Positions 1 to 7,878 of a stretch of 64,000 bases of DNA are shown here, piece after piece. The notes below the pieces were generated by a model. It had not been told where the DNA came from. It ran no database searches and worked only from the letters and a program-made list of their open reading frames with translations. This stretch comes from UBA1764 sp045616685 (GTDB lineage Bacteria > Bacillota > Clostridia > Peptostreptococcales > Anaerovoracaceae), in assembly GCA_045616685.1 (NCBI GenBank), contig JAZLHF010000008.1:1-64000 (forward strand), written 5' to 3'. Position 1 is the stretch's first letter; the number at the start of each line of letters is the position of its first letter. Both the position numbers and the translations under genes were made by a program.

Positions 1-41
1 TCCATGGAGTTGTCTTCCTAAGACCGCTTGGCCTCCGACTT
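1..41. other. Sequencing adapter left at contig end (not genomic)
   Basis: Bases 10-41, read on the - strand, begin AAGTCGGAGGCC and end AGGAAGACAA. This is the full 32-base forward adapter of the DNBSEQ/MGI (BGISEQ) platform as I remember it. Bases 1-9 fall where the sample barcode follows in that library design. Genomic sequence probably begins near base 42. The segment should be trimmed and not annotated. Confidence 0.9.
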
Positions 42-74
42 TAGACGAATTCCGCGCTGGTAAAATTGGACAAA

Positions 75-1673
75 TTAGTTTTGAATAAGTTGTCTTGCTT
101 GCGCTCGGGCTTCTTCAGTAATTTCAGTTCCCGAAAGCAGTCTAGCAAGTTCTTCAATACTTTGTTCTTTGTCGAGTGGTGTGATGCTAGTATATGTAGC
201 ATTATCATCACTCGTTTTTTCTATCTTATAATGATAATCACCTAATGCTGCAATTTGAGGCAGGTGAGTGATGCAAACAATTTGATGATTTTGTGAAATG
301 CTCTTAAGCTTTTCACCGACGATTCCTGCAGTGGCTCCAGATATACCAGTATCAATTTCATCGAATATCATTGTTGGTATATTGTCTAAATCTCCTATAA
401 TTTGTTTAAGAGCAAGCATTATTCTTGAAAGTTCACCGCCACTTGCAATCTTTGCGAGAGGTTTTGAATCTTCGCCTTTATTTGTGCTTATCATAAACTC
501 TGCCTCGGTTGTTCCATTAATACATGGGGTGCAAGGGTTTAAGTCAACAGAGAAAGCTGCATTGCTAAAGTTGAGTTCTTGTAGTTCCTTTGTGATATTA
601 AAAGCTAAATCTAATGATGCTTTTTCTCTTAAAACGTTCAGTCTATTTGATGCAGCAGTATATTCTTCCCTGTATAAGCCAAGTTTTGATTCAAGATCAG
701 CTATTCTATCATCAGCATCTTCCATAAGATTTAATGATTTTGCTGCTTTGTCTCTATATTCAATAACAGCTTCAATTGTTGAGCCGTATTTTCTCTTAAG
801 TTTATTAATTTCTTCTAAACGCTCGATTTTTTCGTTTAATGTTTTTGGTGAGAAGTTTATGCCATCTCTAAAGCTTCTTAGGTTGGAATTCATATCATCG
901 ATAGCATAATAAGCATCTGATATAATTGAGGAAAATTGTGCCAGATCGTCAGAATATTTTGAAATATCTTCGATTTCACTCATAGCTTTTCCTAGTGAAT
1001 TTGTAGCACAATATTCACTATTATATAAGGCGTCAGAAATATTGCACAGGGCGGAGAAGATTGTTTCACTGTTTTGCATCAATGAAATTTCTTCTTCTAA
1101 TTCTTCATCTTCCCCAGAGTGAATTTTTGCAGCATCAATTTCTTCAATTTCGTATTTGAAGATGTCTTTCTGCCTTTGAGCATCTGTGATTTTAGCTTTG
1201 ATATTTTTTAATTCAGAGTTAATGAGACTTAAGTCTTTATATGAATCTACTGTAATCTTTTTAACTTTGAGAAGTTCTGTGCCTCCATACATATCAAGGA
1301 TATTTGTATGGTTTTCAGGATTTAAGAGGGATTGATTATCATATTGACCGTGAATATCAACTAATTTATTGCAAAATGATGAAAGCTCAGAAAGACTTAC
1401 AATTTCACCATTTATCCTGCAAAGGTTTTTCCCCTGAGAGTTGATTTCACGTTTAATAACGTTATCATCAATTACTAAGGTGATTACTGATTTTTCTGCG
1501 CCTGTTCTAATATAGCTGGCATCAGCGCGAGCACCTAAAGCCATGCTAATTGCTTCAATTATAATAGATTTACCAGATCCTGTTTCACCAGTTAAGATGT
1601 TAAGTCCAGGATTTAGTTCTAAATCTAAATCTTTAATTATTGCAAAATCTTTAATATTGATATGAGAAATCAT
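75..1673 (-). CDS. recN: DNA repair protein RecN
   Basis: RecN is an SMC-like ATPase that acts early at DNA double-strand breaks in recombinational repair. Visible features are Walker A GETGSGKS (residues 29-36), a long helical coiled-coil middle (about 150-370), the ABC signature SGGELSRIMLALK (near residue 420) and Walker B MIFDEIDTGISG. The 532 residues are slightly below the usual 550-570. The start lies one base after the argR stop, so the two are co-transcribed, the common arrangement in Bacillota. The C-terminus has the family-like ARLLSG stretch, so the gene is complete although it ends about 33 bases from the adapter at the contig edge. No Shine-Dalgarno (SD) site is seen before its ATG. 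Confidence 0.96.
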   Translation of the reverse strand: MISHINIKDFAIIKDLDLELNPGLNILTGETGSGKSIIIEAISMALGARADASYIRTGAEKSVITLVIDDNVIKREINSQGKNLCRINGEIVSLSELSSFCNKLVDIHGQYDNQSLLNPENHTNILDMYGGTELLKVKKITVDSYKDLSLINSELKNIKAKITDAQRQKDIFKYEIEEIDAAKIHSGEDEELEEEISLMQNSETIFSALCNISDALYNSEYCATNSLGKAMSEIEDISKYSDDLAQFSSIISDAYYAIDDMNSNLRSFRDGINFSPKTLNEKIERLEEINKLKRKYGSTIEAVIEYRDKAAKSLNLMEDADDRIADLESKLGLYREEYTAASNRLNVLREKASLDLAFNITKELQELNFSNAAFSVDLNPCTPCINGTTEAEFMISTNKGEDSKPLAKIASGGELSRIMLALKQIIGDLDNIPTMIFDEIDTGISGATAGIVGEKLKSISQNHQIVCITHLPQIAALGDYHYKIEKTSDDNATYTSITPLDKEQSIEELARLLSGTEITEEARAQARQLIQN

Positions 1674-1674
1674 A

Positions 1675-2121
1675 TTAAGCTAATACCTTTTTAATTTCAC
1701 TAATAATACTTTCAACTGCTTCTTTTGATTTAGCCACAACAAAGATTGTGTTTTCTCCAGCAAGAGTGCCTAAGATATTTGAATTATTTTGCAAATCAAT
1801 TGCTTCGGCGGTAGGGCCTGCGCAACCAGAAAGAGTTTTAATAACAATCATATTTTCGGCAGAATCTATAGAAACGACAGTATCTTTGATTATTTTCTTG
1901 AACTTTTCGGATGGAGTAGATACTGTTTCAACTGGAAGGGCATAACAAGACTTGCCATTCTTATTTTGTTTAATAAGCATCAAGCTCTTAATATCTCTTG
2001 ATACAGTTGCTTGAGTAACATTAAAACCTTCAGCGTTAAGTAAATCTGCGAGTTGTTGTTGAGTTTCAATTTCCTTGGTACTAATTAGCTCAAGTATTTG
2101 ATTTTGTCTATTGTAGCGCAT
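1675..2121 (-). CDS. argR: Arginine repressor ArgR/AhrC
   Basis: This is the arginine-responsive hexameric repressor of arginine biosynthesis and activator of catabolism. The N-terminal winged helix (residues 1-70) carries the family motif QATVSRDIK. The C-terminal oligomerisation and arginine-binding domain (80-148) carries GTLAGENT, the counterpart of GT(I/L)AGDDT. Length (148) is typical. An AGGTGAG ribosome site precedes the ATG. Upstream is a 16-base palindrome over its own -10 box, which suggests autoregulation. An arginase gene on the same strand (47344-48234) is a plausible target, but that is inference. Confidence 0.96.
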   Translation of the reverse strand: MRYNRQNQILELISTKEIETQQQLADLLNAEGFNVTQATVSRDIKSLMLIKQNKNGKSCYALPVETVSTPSEKFKKIIKDTVVSIDSAENMIVIKTLSGCAGPTAEAIDLQNNSNILGTLAGENTIFVVAKSKEAVESIISEIKKVLA

Positions 2122-2134
2122 AATTACTCACCTC

Positions 2135-2169
2135 ATGTATAATTATACATTTTCTGAAATTTTATGCAA
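2135..2169 (-). promoter_or_regulatory. argR promoter with ARG-box-like palindrome
   Basis: On the - strand, -35 TTGCAT (2164-2169), a 16-base spacer and -10 TATAAT (2142-2147). The -10 lies inside the perfect 16-base palindrome ATGTATAATTATACAT (2135-2150). The core TGTATAATTATACA differs from an ideal ARG box TGAATAATTATTCA at two symmetrical positions. ArgR autoregulation is inferred. Confidence 0.65.
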
Positions 2170-2178
2170 GAATATTAA

Positions 2179-2219
2179 GAACATTTGTGCGCACACCATA
2201 TTTGTGGTATAATATTCAC
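2179..2219 (+). promoter_or_regulatory. ruvCAB promoter, LexA-box-like, leaderless
   Basis: -35 TTGTGC (2185-2190), 17-base spacer, extended -10 TGG-TATAAT (2208-2213), then only ATTCAC before the ATG. The start site expected about 7 bases after the -10 falls on the start codon. GAACATTTGTGC (2179-2190) overlaps the -35 and matches the perfect LexA-like box at 48653-48664 in 10 of 12 positions. Confidence 0.7.
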
Positions 2220-2717
2220 ATGAGAATACTAGGTATAGATCCAGGCTATGCAATTATGGGATATGGAATCATAGAACAACGTGGTAACCAAGTTTTTCCC
2301 ATTGCGTATGGTTCGCTTGAGACTGAAAAAAATTTACCGATGCCTGAAAGGTTAAAGCATCTGTATTCTGGTTTAATGGAAGCAATCGCAGAGTATCAAC
2401 CTGAAGAGGCTAGTATTGAAGAATTATTTTTTCAAAACAATGCCAAGACTGCAATTTTTGTTGGGCAGGCAAGAGGCATTGCGGTTTTGGCGTGTGCGAA
2501 CTCTGGTGTAAAAATTTTTGAATACACACCAATGGAAATTAAGACATCTATTACAGGATATGGGAAAGCTGATAAACATCAAGTTCAGGAAATGGTTAAA
2601 ACTATTTTAGGATTTAATGAAATTGTTAAACCGGATGACACATCTGATGCACTTGCCGCAGCAATTTGTCATTCATATCAAGGTGAAATTAAGAAACAGA
2701 ATTACGAGATGAAGTAA
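2220..2717 (+). CDS. ruvC: Holliday junction endonuclease RuvC
   Basis: RuvC is the dimeric resolvase that cuts Holliday junctions in the RuvABC complex. The RNase H-like fold begins with MRILGIDPG, giving the first catalytic Asp. IEELFFQNN supplies an acidic residue, and the C-terminal DTSDALAAAICH provides the last catalytic Asp. A longer reading frame from 2187 would translate through the -10 box, so the ATG at 2220 is chosen; this gives 165 residues, typical for RuvC. The stop directly abuts the ruvA ATG. There is no SD site, and the transcript appears leaderless. Confidence 0.96.
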   Translation: MRILGIDPGYAIMGYGIIEQRGNQVFPIAYGSLETEKNLPMPERLKHLYSGLMEAIAEYQPEEASIEELFFQNNAKTAIFVGQARGIAVLACANSGVKIFEYTPMEIKTSITGYGKADKHQVQEMVKTILGFNEIVKPDDTSDALAAAICHSYQGEIKKQNYEMK

Positions 2718-3308
2718 ATGATTCACTATATCAAAGGTTACATTACGGATACTATGCCTGGAGCAGTCGCTATTGAAAATTGCGGTATAGCTTACTATGT
2801 AAATGTTCCGGATAATTCATATGCTTTTATTGCTCCTAAAGATGAGTTGGTTACTTTATACACAACAATGATTGTGCGTGAAGACGATATCAGTCTGTAT
2901 GGATTTACTGATAAAGCAAGCTTAGCAATGTTTAAGCTTTTACTTACTATCTCCGGAGTCGGAGCAAAGGCTGCGCTTTCAATTTTAAGCGTTAGCTCGG
3001 TTTCTGCAATCAAGCAAGCTATTGCTTTTGAAGATGTTGATACAATTCAAAGAGCTAATGGCGTTGGAAAGAAAACAGCTCAAAGAGTTGTTCTGGAATT
3101 AAAAGATAAACTTGATAAAAACGAAGACTTAGTTAAGATTACAACAGAAACTGCTTGTGCAAGCACTTCCGATGATAGAGAAAAAGCTGCTGCAGTTGAT
3201 GCTCTTATGGCTTTAGGTTATTCAAAGACTGAGGCTATGACTGCTTTGGTCGGAATTGAGGCTAATTCAACCGAAGAATATATTGCTAAGGCATTGAGGA
3301 ATAAATAA
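2718..3308 (+). CDS. ruvA: Holliday junction DNA helicase subunit RuvA
   Basis: RuvA binds the four-way junction as tetramers and loads the RuvB motors for branch migration. The N-terminal OB fold (residues 1-62) is followed by two helix-hairpin-helix motifs, LTISGVGAKAALSIL (about 73-87) and RANGVGKKTAQRVV (about 108-121). A linker and the C-terminal domain III that contacts RuvB (about 150-196) follow. Length 196 is normal. The stop overlaps the ruvB start by one base, giving a compact ruvC-ruvA-ruvB operon. Confidence 0.96.
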   Translation: MIHYIKGYITDTMPGAVAIENCGIAYYVNVPDNSYAFIAPKDELVTLYTTMIVREDDISLYGFTDKASLAMFKLLLTISGVGAKAALSILSVSSVSAIKQAIAFEDVDTIQRANGVGKKTAQRVVLELKDKLDKNEDLVKITTETACASTSDDREKAAAVDALMALGYSKTEAMTALVGIEANSTEEYIAKALRNK

Positions 3309-4318
3309 TGGAATATGAAAAGCGTGTTGTTGGCGCAGGCCTTCAATCAGACGAAGAACAAATTGAAAAATCAATTAGACCTAAAAAATTTGAAGACTAT
3401 GTTGGACAAACCAATGTAACAGAAAACCTTAAAGTCTATATTGAGGCGAGTAAGATGCGCCAAGAACCTTTGGATCATGTTTTATTCTATGGTCCTCCAG
3501 GACTGGGTAAAACAACTCTGGCTGGAATAATTGCAAATGAGATGGGTGTTGATTTGAGAGTGACATCTGGGCCTGCAATTTCAAGAGCTGCTGATCTTGC
3601 CGCTATTCTTTCAAATCTTAATAAGGGAGATGTGCTTTTTATCGATGAAATACATCGTTTAAATCGTAGTGTTGAAGAAGTTCTTTATTCTGCAATGGAA
3701 GACTTTGCTCTTGATATCGTAACGGGTAAAGGGCCAGCTGCTCACAGCATTAGAATTCCTCTTCCAAAGTTCACTTTAGTCGGAGCAACTACGCGGGCAG
3801 GTTCACTTTCTGCACCTCTACGCGATCGTTTCGGAGTGCTTGCAAAATTTGAACTTTATAACAATGAAGAGCTTTCGCAGATTATTAATAGAACTGCAGG
3901 TATTTTAAACATCGAAGTTGAAAAAGATGCTGCAGCCTTAATCGCATCAAGGTCTAGGGGAACCCCTCGTGTGGCGAATAGACTTCTTAAGCGTATCAGA
4001 GATTTTGCTCAGGTTCAGGGGCTTGCAAGAGTTGATACTAAAATTGTCAATACTTCTTTAGAAGCTCTTGGCATCGATGAATTAGGACTTGAAGATCTTG
4101 ATAGAAAGATTCTTGATCTTATCATAAGTAAGTTTAAAGGTGGCCCTGTTGGCATTGATACAATAGCTGCTTCATTAGGGGAAGAAAGAGTTACTATTGA
4201 AGATGCATATGAACCTTATCTAATGCAAGTGGGTTTACTTGCAAGAACCCCTAAGGGAAGAGTTGTTACGGATTTAGCTTATAAACATTTAGGACTTGTG
4301 ATTCCAGAAGAGAAATAG
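3308..4318 (+). CDS. ruvB: Holliday junction branch migration ATPase RuvB
   Basis: RuvB is the AAA+ motor of the RuvAB branch-migration complex. Walker A GPPGLGKTT (about 63-71), Walker B FIDEIHRL, sensor GATTRAG and the winged-helix C-terminal domain (about 260-330, GGPVGIDTIAASLGEE) are all present. Length 336 is typical. GAGG 8 bases upstream of the ATG may serve as the ribosome site. Confidence 0.97.
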   Translation: MEYEKRVVGAGLQSDEEQIEKSIRPKKFEDYVGQTNVTENLKVYIEASKMRQEPLDHVLFYGPPGLGKTTLAGIIANEMGVDLRVTSGPAISRAADLAAILSNLNKGDVLFIDEIHRLNRSVEEVLYSAMEDFALDIVTGKGPAAHSIRIPLPKFTLVGATTRAGSLSAPLRDRFGVLAKFELYNNEELSQIINRTAGILNIEVEKDAAALIASRSRGTPRVANRLLKRIRDFAQVQGLARVDTKIVNTSLEALGIDELGLEDLDRKILDLIISKFKGGPVGIDTIAASLGEERVTIEDAYEPYLMQVGLLARTPKGRVVTDLAYKHLGLVIPEEK

Positions 4319-4319
4319 T

Positions 4320-5711
4320 ATGAAAAAGTCTTTAAAAAATATATTAATAATAGTTTCAACTTTGAGTATAGTATTTGCATCTATTAATTTAGCATTTGCA
4401 GATTCTTCAATTAATGATGCGGATTACATTAAAGTTGGATTATATTGGGGAACTAATAGCAAAAGTCAAGTCCAGCTTCAATCAGCAGATGGATTTTTGC
4501 TTTATGATGAAGATTTTAATTTAATTGATCAAATCGATGAAACTTCTATCATAATCGATACAGATTCTTATTATCTTGCACATAAACAATATGTTTATTT
4601 CATGTCGGCCGCTGACGACGAAGATTCTAGAAAAATAACATTGACTACAAATCCAGGAACAAGTAGCGCTTACTCTAAAGCATATAGAGACGGAATTGGA
4701 ATTTATGAAAATTCTGGCCTTAGAATAATTAATTATGTAACTGTTGAACATTATGTTTGGGGTGTTGTAAATAAAGAGATGTCTTCTTCAAATCCAGAAG
4801 AGGCTTTAAAGGCTCAGGCTGTTGCTGCTAGAACCTATGCATATGAAGCAAAATTAAACAAATCTGGATCTCATAAGAATTATGGTTTTGATGTTTGCAC
4901 AACAACCGATTGTCAGGTTTATGGTGCATATTCTTCAGAATCTGATAAGACAACTAATGCATGCAAAGCCACTGAACATGAAGTTATGGTGTATGACGGT
5001 GAACTAATTAATGCTTACTTTAGCGCTGCTAATGGTGGTGGTTACACTCAGTCATTGTATGATGCATGGGGCTTGGATGATGTCCCTTATTTACAATCTA
5101 AAAGAGATGAGTATACGCCTGCTCAAAAGTGGCATTTTTATAATACATTTGATGAAATCCGTTCAAAAATTTTTAGTTACTACGGCCTCGATTTGGGTAG
5201 TATAACAAAATTTGAAGTTACTAAAACTACCGATTTTGGCTCGGTTACACAAATCACAGTAACTGGAACTAAAGCTACAAAGGTAGTTCCAAGAAGCCAA
5301 ATTATGACGGTATTTAACCTAAAATCCAATTTCTTTGTAATTGGTGCGAAAGACTATGTTGAACTTGTTGAAGATACTTCTGAATCTGGCTCGTCAAAAA
5401 CAGAGCTTACCGATAAAGTCTTTGTTCTAAGTGCATCAGGTCTTGCTGAAGTTGATAGTTCGACTCTTTATGCTTATAACGGAATAACTACGTATAAATA
5501 TGGTATTAGTACGCAACCTGCTATCTTAAATAATGAAAGCGAAGTTTGCACTGAAGGTTATGTTTATTGGAATGGCCTTGGATATGGACATGGAATTGGC
5601 ATGTCGCAGACTGGAGCTATTGCTATGGCTAAGAGCTATGGTTTCGAATATGATGAAATTTTAAAGTATTACTATATAGATATTGATATTATTGATTATT
5701 TAGATTTATAA
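4320..5711 (+). CDS. SpoIID/LytB-domain secreted protein
   Basis: This looks like a secreted peptidoglycan-acting protein of the SpoIID/LytB family. SpoIID itself is a lytic transglycosylase needed for engulfment in spore-formers. A signal peptide (residues 1-28, hydrophobic core ILIIVSTLSIVFASI, cleavage near AFA-DSS) leads to the family block EEALKAQAVAARTYA (about 159-173) and the C-terminal GYGHGIGMSQTGAIAMA. The gene sits 1 base after ruvB and 1 base before queA, a ruv-spoIID-like-queA order that I recall from other Clostridia. Sporulation by this organism cannot be inferred from one gene. Weak AGAAGAG upstream; no clear SD. Confidence 0.85.
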   Translation: MKKSLKNILIIVSTLSIVFASINLAFADSSINDADYIKVGLYWGTNSKSQVQLQSADGFLLYDEDFNLIDQIDETSIIIDTDSYYLAHKQYVYFMSAADDEDSRKITLTTNPGTSSAYSKAYRDGIGIYENSGLRIINYVTVEHYVWGVVNKEMSSSNPEEALKAQAVAARTYAYEAKLNKSGSHKNYGFDVCTTTDCQVYGAYSSESDKTTNACKATEHEVMVYDGELINAYFSAANGGGYTQSLYDAWGLDDVPYLQSKRDEYTPAQKWHFYNTFDEIRSKIFSYYGLDLGSITKFEVTKTTDFGSVTQITVTGTKATKVVPRSQIMTVFNLKSNFFVIGAKDYVELVEDTSESGSSKTELTDKVFVLSASGLAEVDSSTLYAYNGITTYKYGISTQPAILNNESEVCTEGYVYWNGLGYGHGIGMSQTGAIAMAKSYGFEYDEILKYYYIDIDIIDYLDL

Positions 5712-5712
5712 A

Positions 5713-6744
5713 ATGAACGTTTCAGATTTTGATTACGATTTGCCAAAAGAGTTAATCGCGCAAGAACCGAGTGATGTACGTGATGAATGTAGACTTCTTG
5801 TTATTCATAGAAATACTGGCAAAATTGAACATAAAAAATTCTTTGAAATATTAAATTATTTTAATCCTGGAGATTGTTTGGTTTTTAATGACTCTAAAGT
5901 GATTCCTGCAAGAATTTTTGGCGTTAAAAAAGGTACCGGAGCAAATATCGAATTTCTTCTTTCAAAACGTTTAGAAGGTGATATCTGGGAAACATTAGTT
6001 AAGCCAGGAAGACGGCTTCATATTGGGGATGTTGTTACATTTGGTGGTGACAAACTCAAAGCTGAAATTATTGAGGAAGGTGAAGAAGGTACAAGACATG
6101 TTAAATTTACTTATGAAGGCAACTTCATGGAGATTTTAGATGAACTTGGATCAATGCCGCTACCTCCTTATATCGAGCGCGCTGCTGACGAACATGATAA
6201 GGATAGATATCAGAATGTGTATGCAAAAAATGAAGGTTCTGTAGCTTGCGCAACGGCAGGTTTGCACTGGACTTCGGAACTGATACAAAAAGCGCAAGAC
6301 ATGGGAATAAATATTGCTTATGTAACTCTTCATGTAGGCATTGGTACGTTTAGACCAGTTAAGGTTGAAAAGATTGAAGACCACCATATGCATTTTGAAG
6401 AATATTCGATTTCTGAAGAGGCTGCAAAAATTATTAATGATTCGCGTGCTGCTGGGGGTCGCATTATATCTGTAGGTACAACAGCATGCAGAACGATGGA
6501 GAGCAGTTCAACCAATGATGGCAAACTTATCTCTCAATCAGGCTCAACAGGAATTTTTATTTACCCTGGCTATAAGTTTAAGATGGTAGATTGTTTGACA
6601 ACGAATTTTCATCTTCCAAAATCAACATTACTTATGTTGGTTTCAGCTTTATATAATAGAGAAGCAATAATCGATGCTTATAAAGAAGCAGTAGAGCGAA
6701 AGTATAGATTTTTTTCATATGGCGACGCCATGTTAATTCTTTAA
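5713..6744 (+). CDS. queA: tRNA preQ1(34) ribosyltransferase-isomerase QueA
   Basis: QueA transfers and isomerises the ribosyl moiety of S-adenosylmethionine onto preQ1 in tRNA wobble position 34, giving epoxyqueuosine. Family blocks include FDYDLPKELIAQEP at the N-terminus, VFNDSKVIPARI (about 58), ATAGLHWTSELI (about 178), HVGIGTFRPV and the C-terminal TNFHLPKSTLLMLVSAL. Length 343 is normal. It is followed 3 bases later by tgt, which inserts the preQ1 that QueA modifies. No SD is visible before the ATG. Confidence 0.96.
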   Translation: MNVSDFDYDLPKELIAQEPSDVRDECRLLVIHRNTGKIEHKKFFEILNYFNPGDCLVFNDSKVIPARIFGVKKGTGANIEFLLSKRLEGDIWETLVKPGRRLHIGDVVTFGGDKLKAEIIEEGEEGTRHVKFTYEGNFMEILDELGSMPLPPYIERAADEHDKDRYQNVYAKNEGSVACATAGLHWTSELIQKAQDMGINIAYVTLHVGIGTFRPVKVEKIEDHHMHFEEYSISEEAAKIINDSRAAGGRIISVGTTACRTMESSSTNDGKLISQSGSTGIFIYPGYKFKMVDCLTTNFHLPKSTLLMLVSALYNREAIIDAYKEAVERKYRFFSYGDAMLIL

Positions 6745-6747
6745 TTT

Positions 6748-7878
6748 ATGAAACACGCTGTTACATTTGAACTTAAGAAAACTGATTCTAGAACTAAGGC
6801 TAGAAGAGGTACTGTGCATACCCCGCATGGCAGTTTTGAAACACCTGTATTTATGCCAGTAGGGACTCAGGCAACTGTAAAGGCTATGAAGCCAGAATCA
6901 GTTGCGGGCTTGGGACATGAGGGCTCTAATATAATACTTTCAAACACATATCATCTTTACTTAAGACCTGGTCATGAATTAATTAAGCGCGCTGGAGGGC
7001 TTCATAAGTTTATGAATTGGAAGGGCGCTATATTAACTGATTCTGGTGGATTTCAGGTATTTTCTCTTGGTAAGATGAGAAAGATAACCGAAGAAGGCGT
7101 TAAGTTTCAAAGTTATATAGATGGTAGCACTCATATGTTTACTCCTGAAAAATCTATGGAAGTTCAGGAAGCTTTGGGATCTGATATTATTATGGCTTTT
7201 GATGAATGTGCTGCTTACCCATCTGAAAGAAAGTATGTTGAGCAGAGTTTAGAGCTTACAACAAGATGGCTTAAACGTTGCAAGGAGTACCATAAGAACA
7301 TAGAAGAGCAAAGTCTATTTGGAATTATGCAGGGTGGTACTTATAAAGATTTAAGGAAGCGTTCTGCTGAACAGATTGTCGATTTAGATTTGCCTGGTTA
7401 TGCGATTGGTGGTTTATCCGTTGGTGAACCAAAAGAGCTTATGTATGAAGTTCTTGATGATTGTGTAGATTATTTACCAAATGATAGGCCAAGATATTTA
7501 ATGGGTGTTGGCAGTCCGGATTGTTTATTTGAAGGCGTTGAGCGTGGTATTGACATGTTTGACTGCGTTCTTCCAACCAGGGTTGCAAGGCATGGACTTG
7601 CATTTACAAGTCATGGAAAGATTAATATCAAGAATGCTAAACATAATGAAGACTTTAGTCCATTAGATTCTGAATGTGATTGCTATGTTTGTAGAAACTA
7701 TAGTAAATCGTATTTAAGAAGTCTTTTTATAAATGATGAAATACTTTCATCAATGCTTCTATCTGAACACAATCTACATTTCTTAGTAAGAACGATGGAA
7801 AATATCCGAGAAGCAATTGATGAAGATCGCTTCTTAGAATATAAGAAAGAATTTTACGATAAATATGGCGAATTCTAG
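6748..7878 (+). CDS. tgt: tRNA-guanine transglycosylase Tgt
   Basis: Tgt exchanges guanine 34 for preQ1 in tRNAs with GUN anticodons. The TIM-barrel enzyme shows the proton-acceptor region LTDSGGFQVFSL (about 93-104), the nucleophile Asp in FDCVLPTRVARHG (about 271-283), and the zinc site CDCYVC with a distal His. Length 376 is usual. It overlaps the following methyltransferase gene by 14 bases. In many bacteria yajC follows tgt; here yajC lies 10 kb away. Confidence 0.97.
   Translation: MKHAVTFELKKTDSRTKARRGTVHTPHGSFETPVFMPVGTQATVKAMKPESVAGLGHEGSNIILSNTYHLYLRPGHELIKRAGGLHKFMNWKGAILTDSGGFQVFSLGKMRKITEEGVKFQSYIDGSTHMFTPEKSMEVQEALGSDIIMAFDECAAYPSERKYVEQSLELTTRWLKRCKEYHKNIEEQSLFGIMQGGTYKDLRKRSAEQIVDLDLPGYAIGGLSVGEPKELMYEVLDDCVDYLPNDRPRYLMGVGSPDCLFEGVERGIDMFDCVLPTRVARHGLAFTSHGKINIKNAKHNEDFSPLDSECDCYVCRNYSKSYLRSLFINDEILSSMLLSEHNLHFLVRTMENIREAIDEDRFLEYKKEFYDKYGEF

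Noticed and set aside
1..41. tRNA-like D-arm and hairpins on the - strand at the window start
   Set aside because: The segment is sequencing adapter; the resemblance to tRNA (GCCAAGCGGTCTTAGG) is coincidental.
298..909. 203-codon open frame on the + strand inside recN
   Set aside because: It is antisense to the conserved ATPase region of recN, has no ribosome site, and matches no family.
4320..5711. SpoIID-family gene as proof of sporulation
   Set aside because: SpoIID/LytB proteins occur in non-sporulating Clostridia, and no other sporulation gene is in the window.
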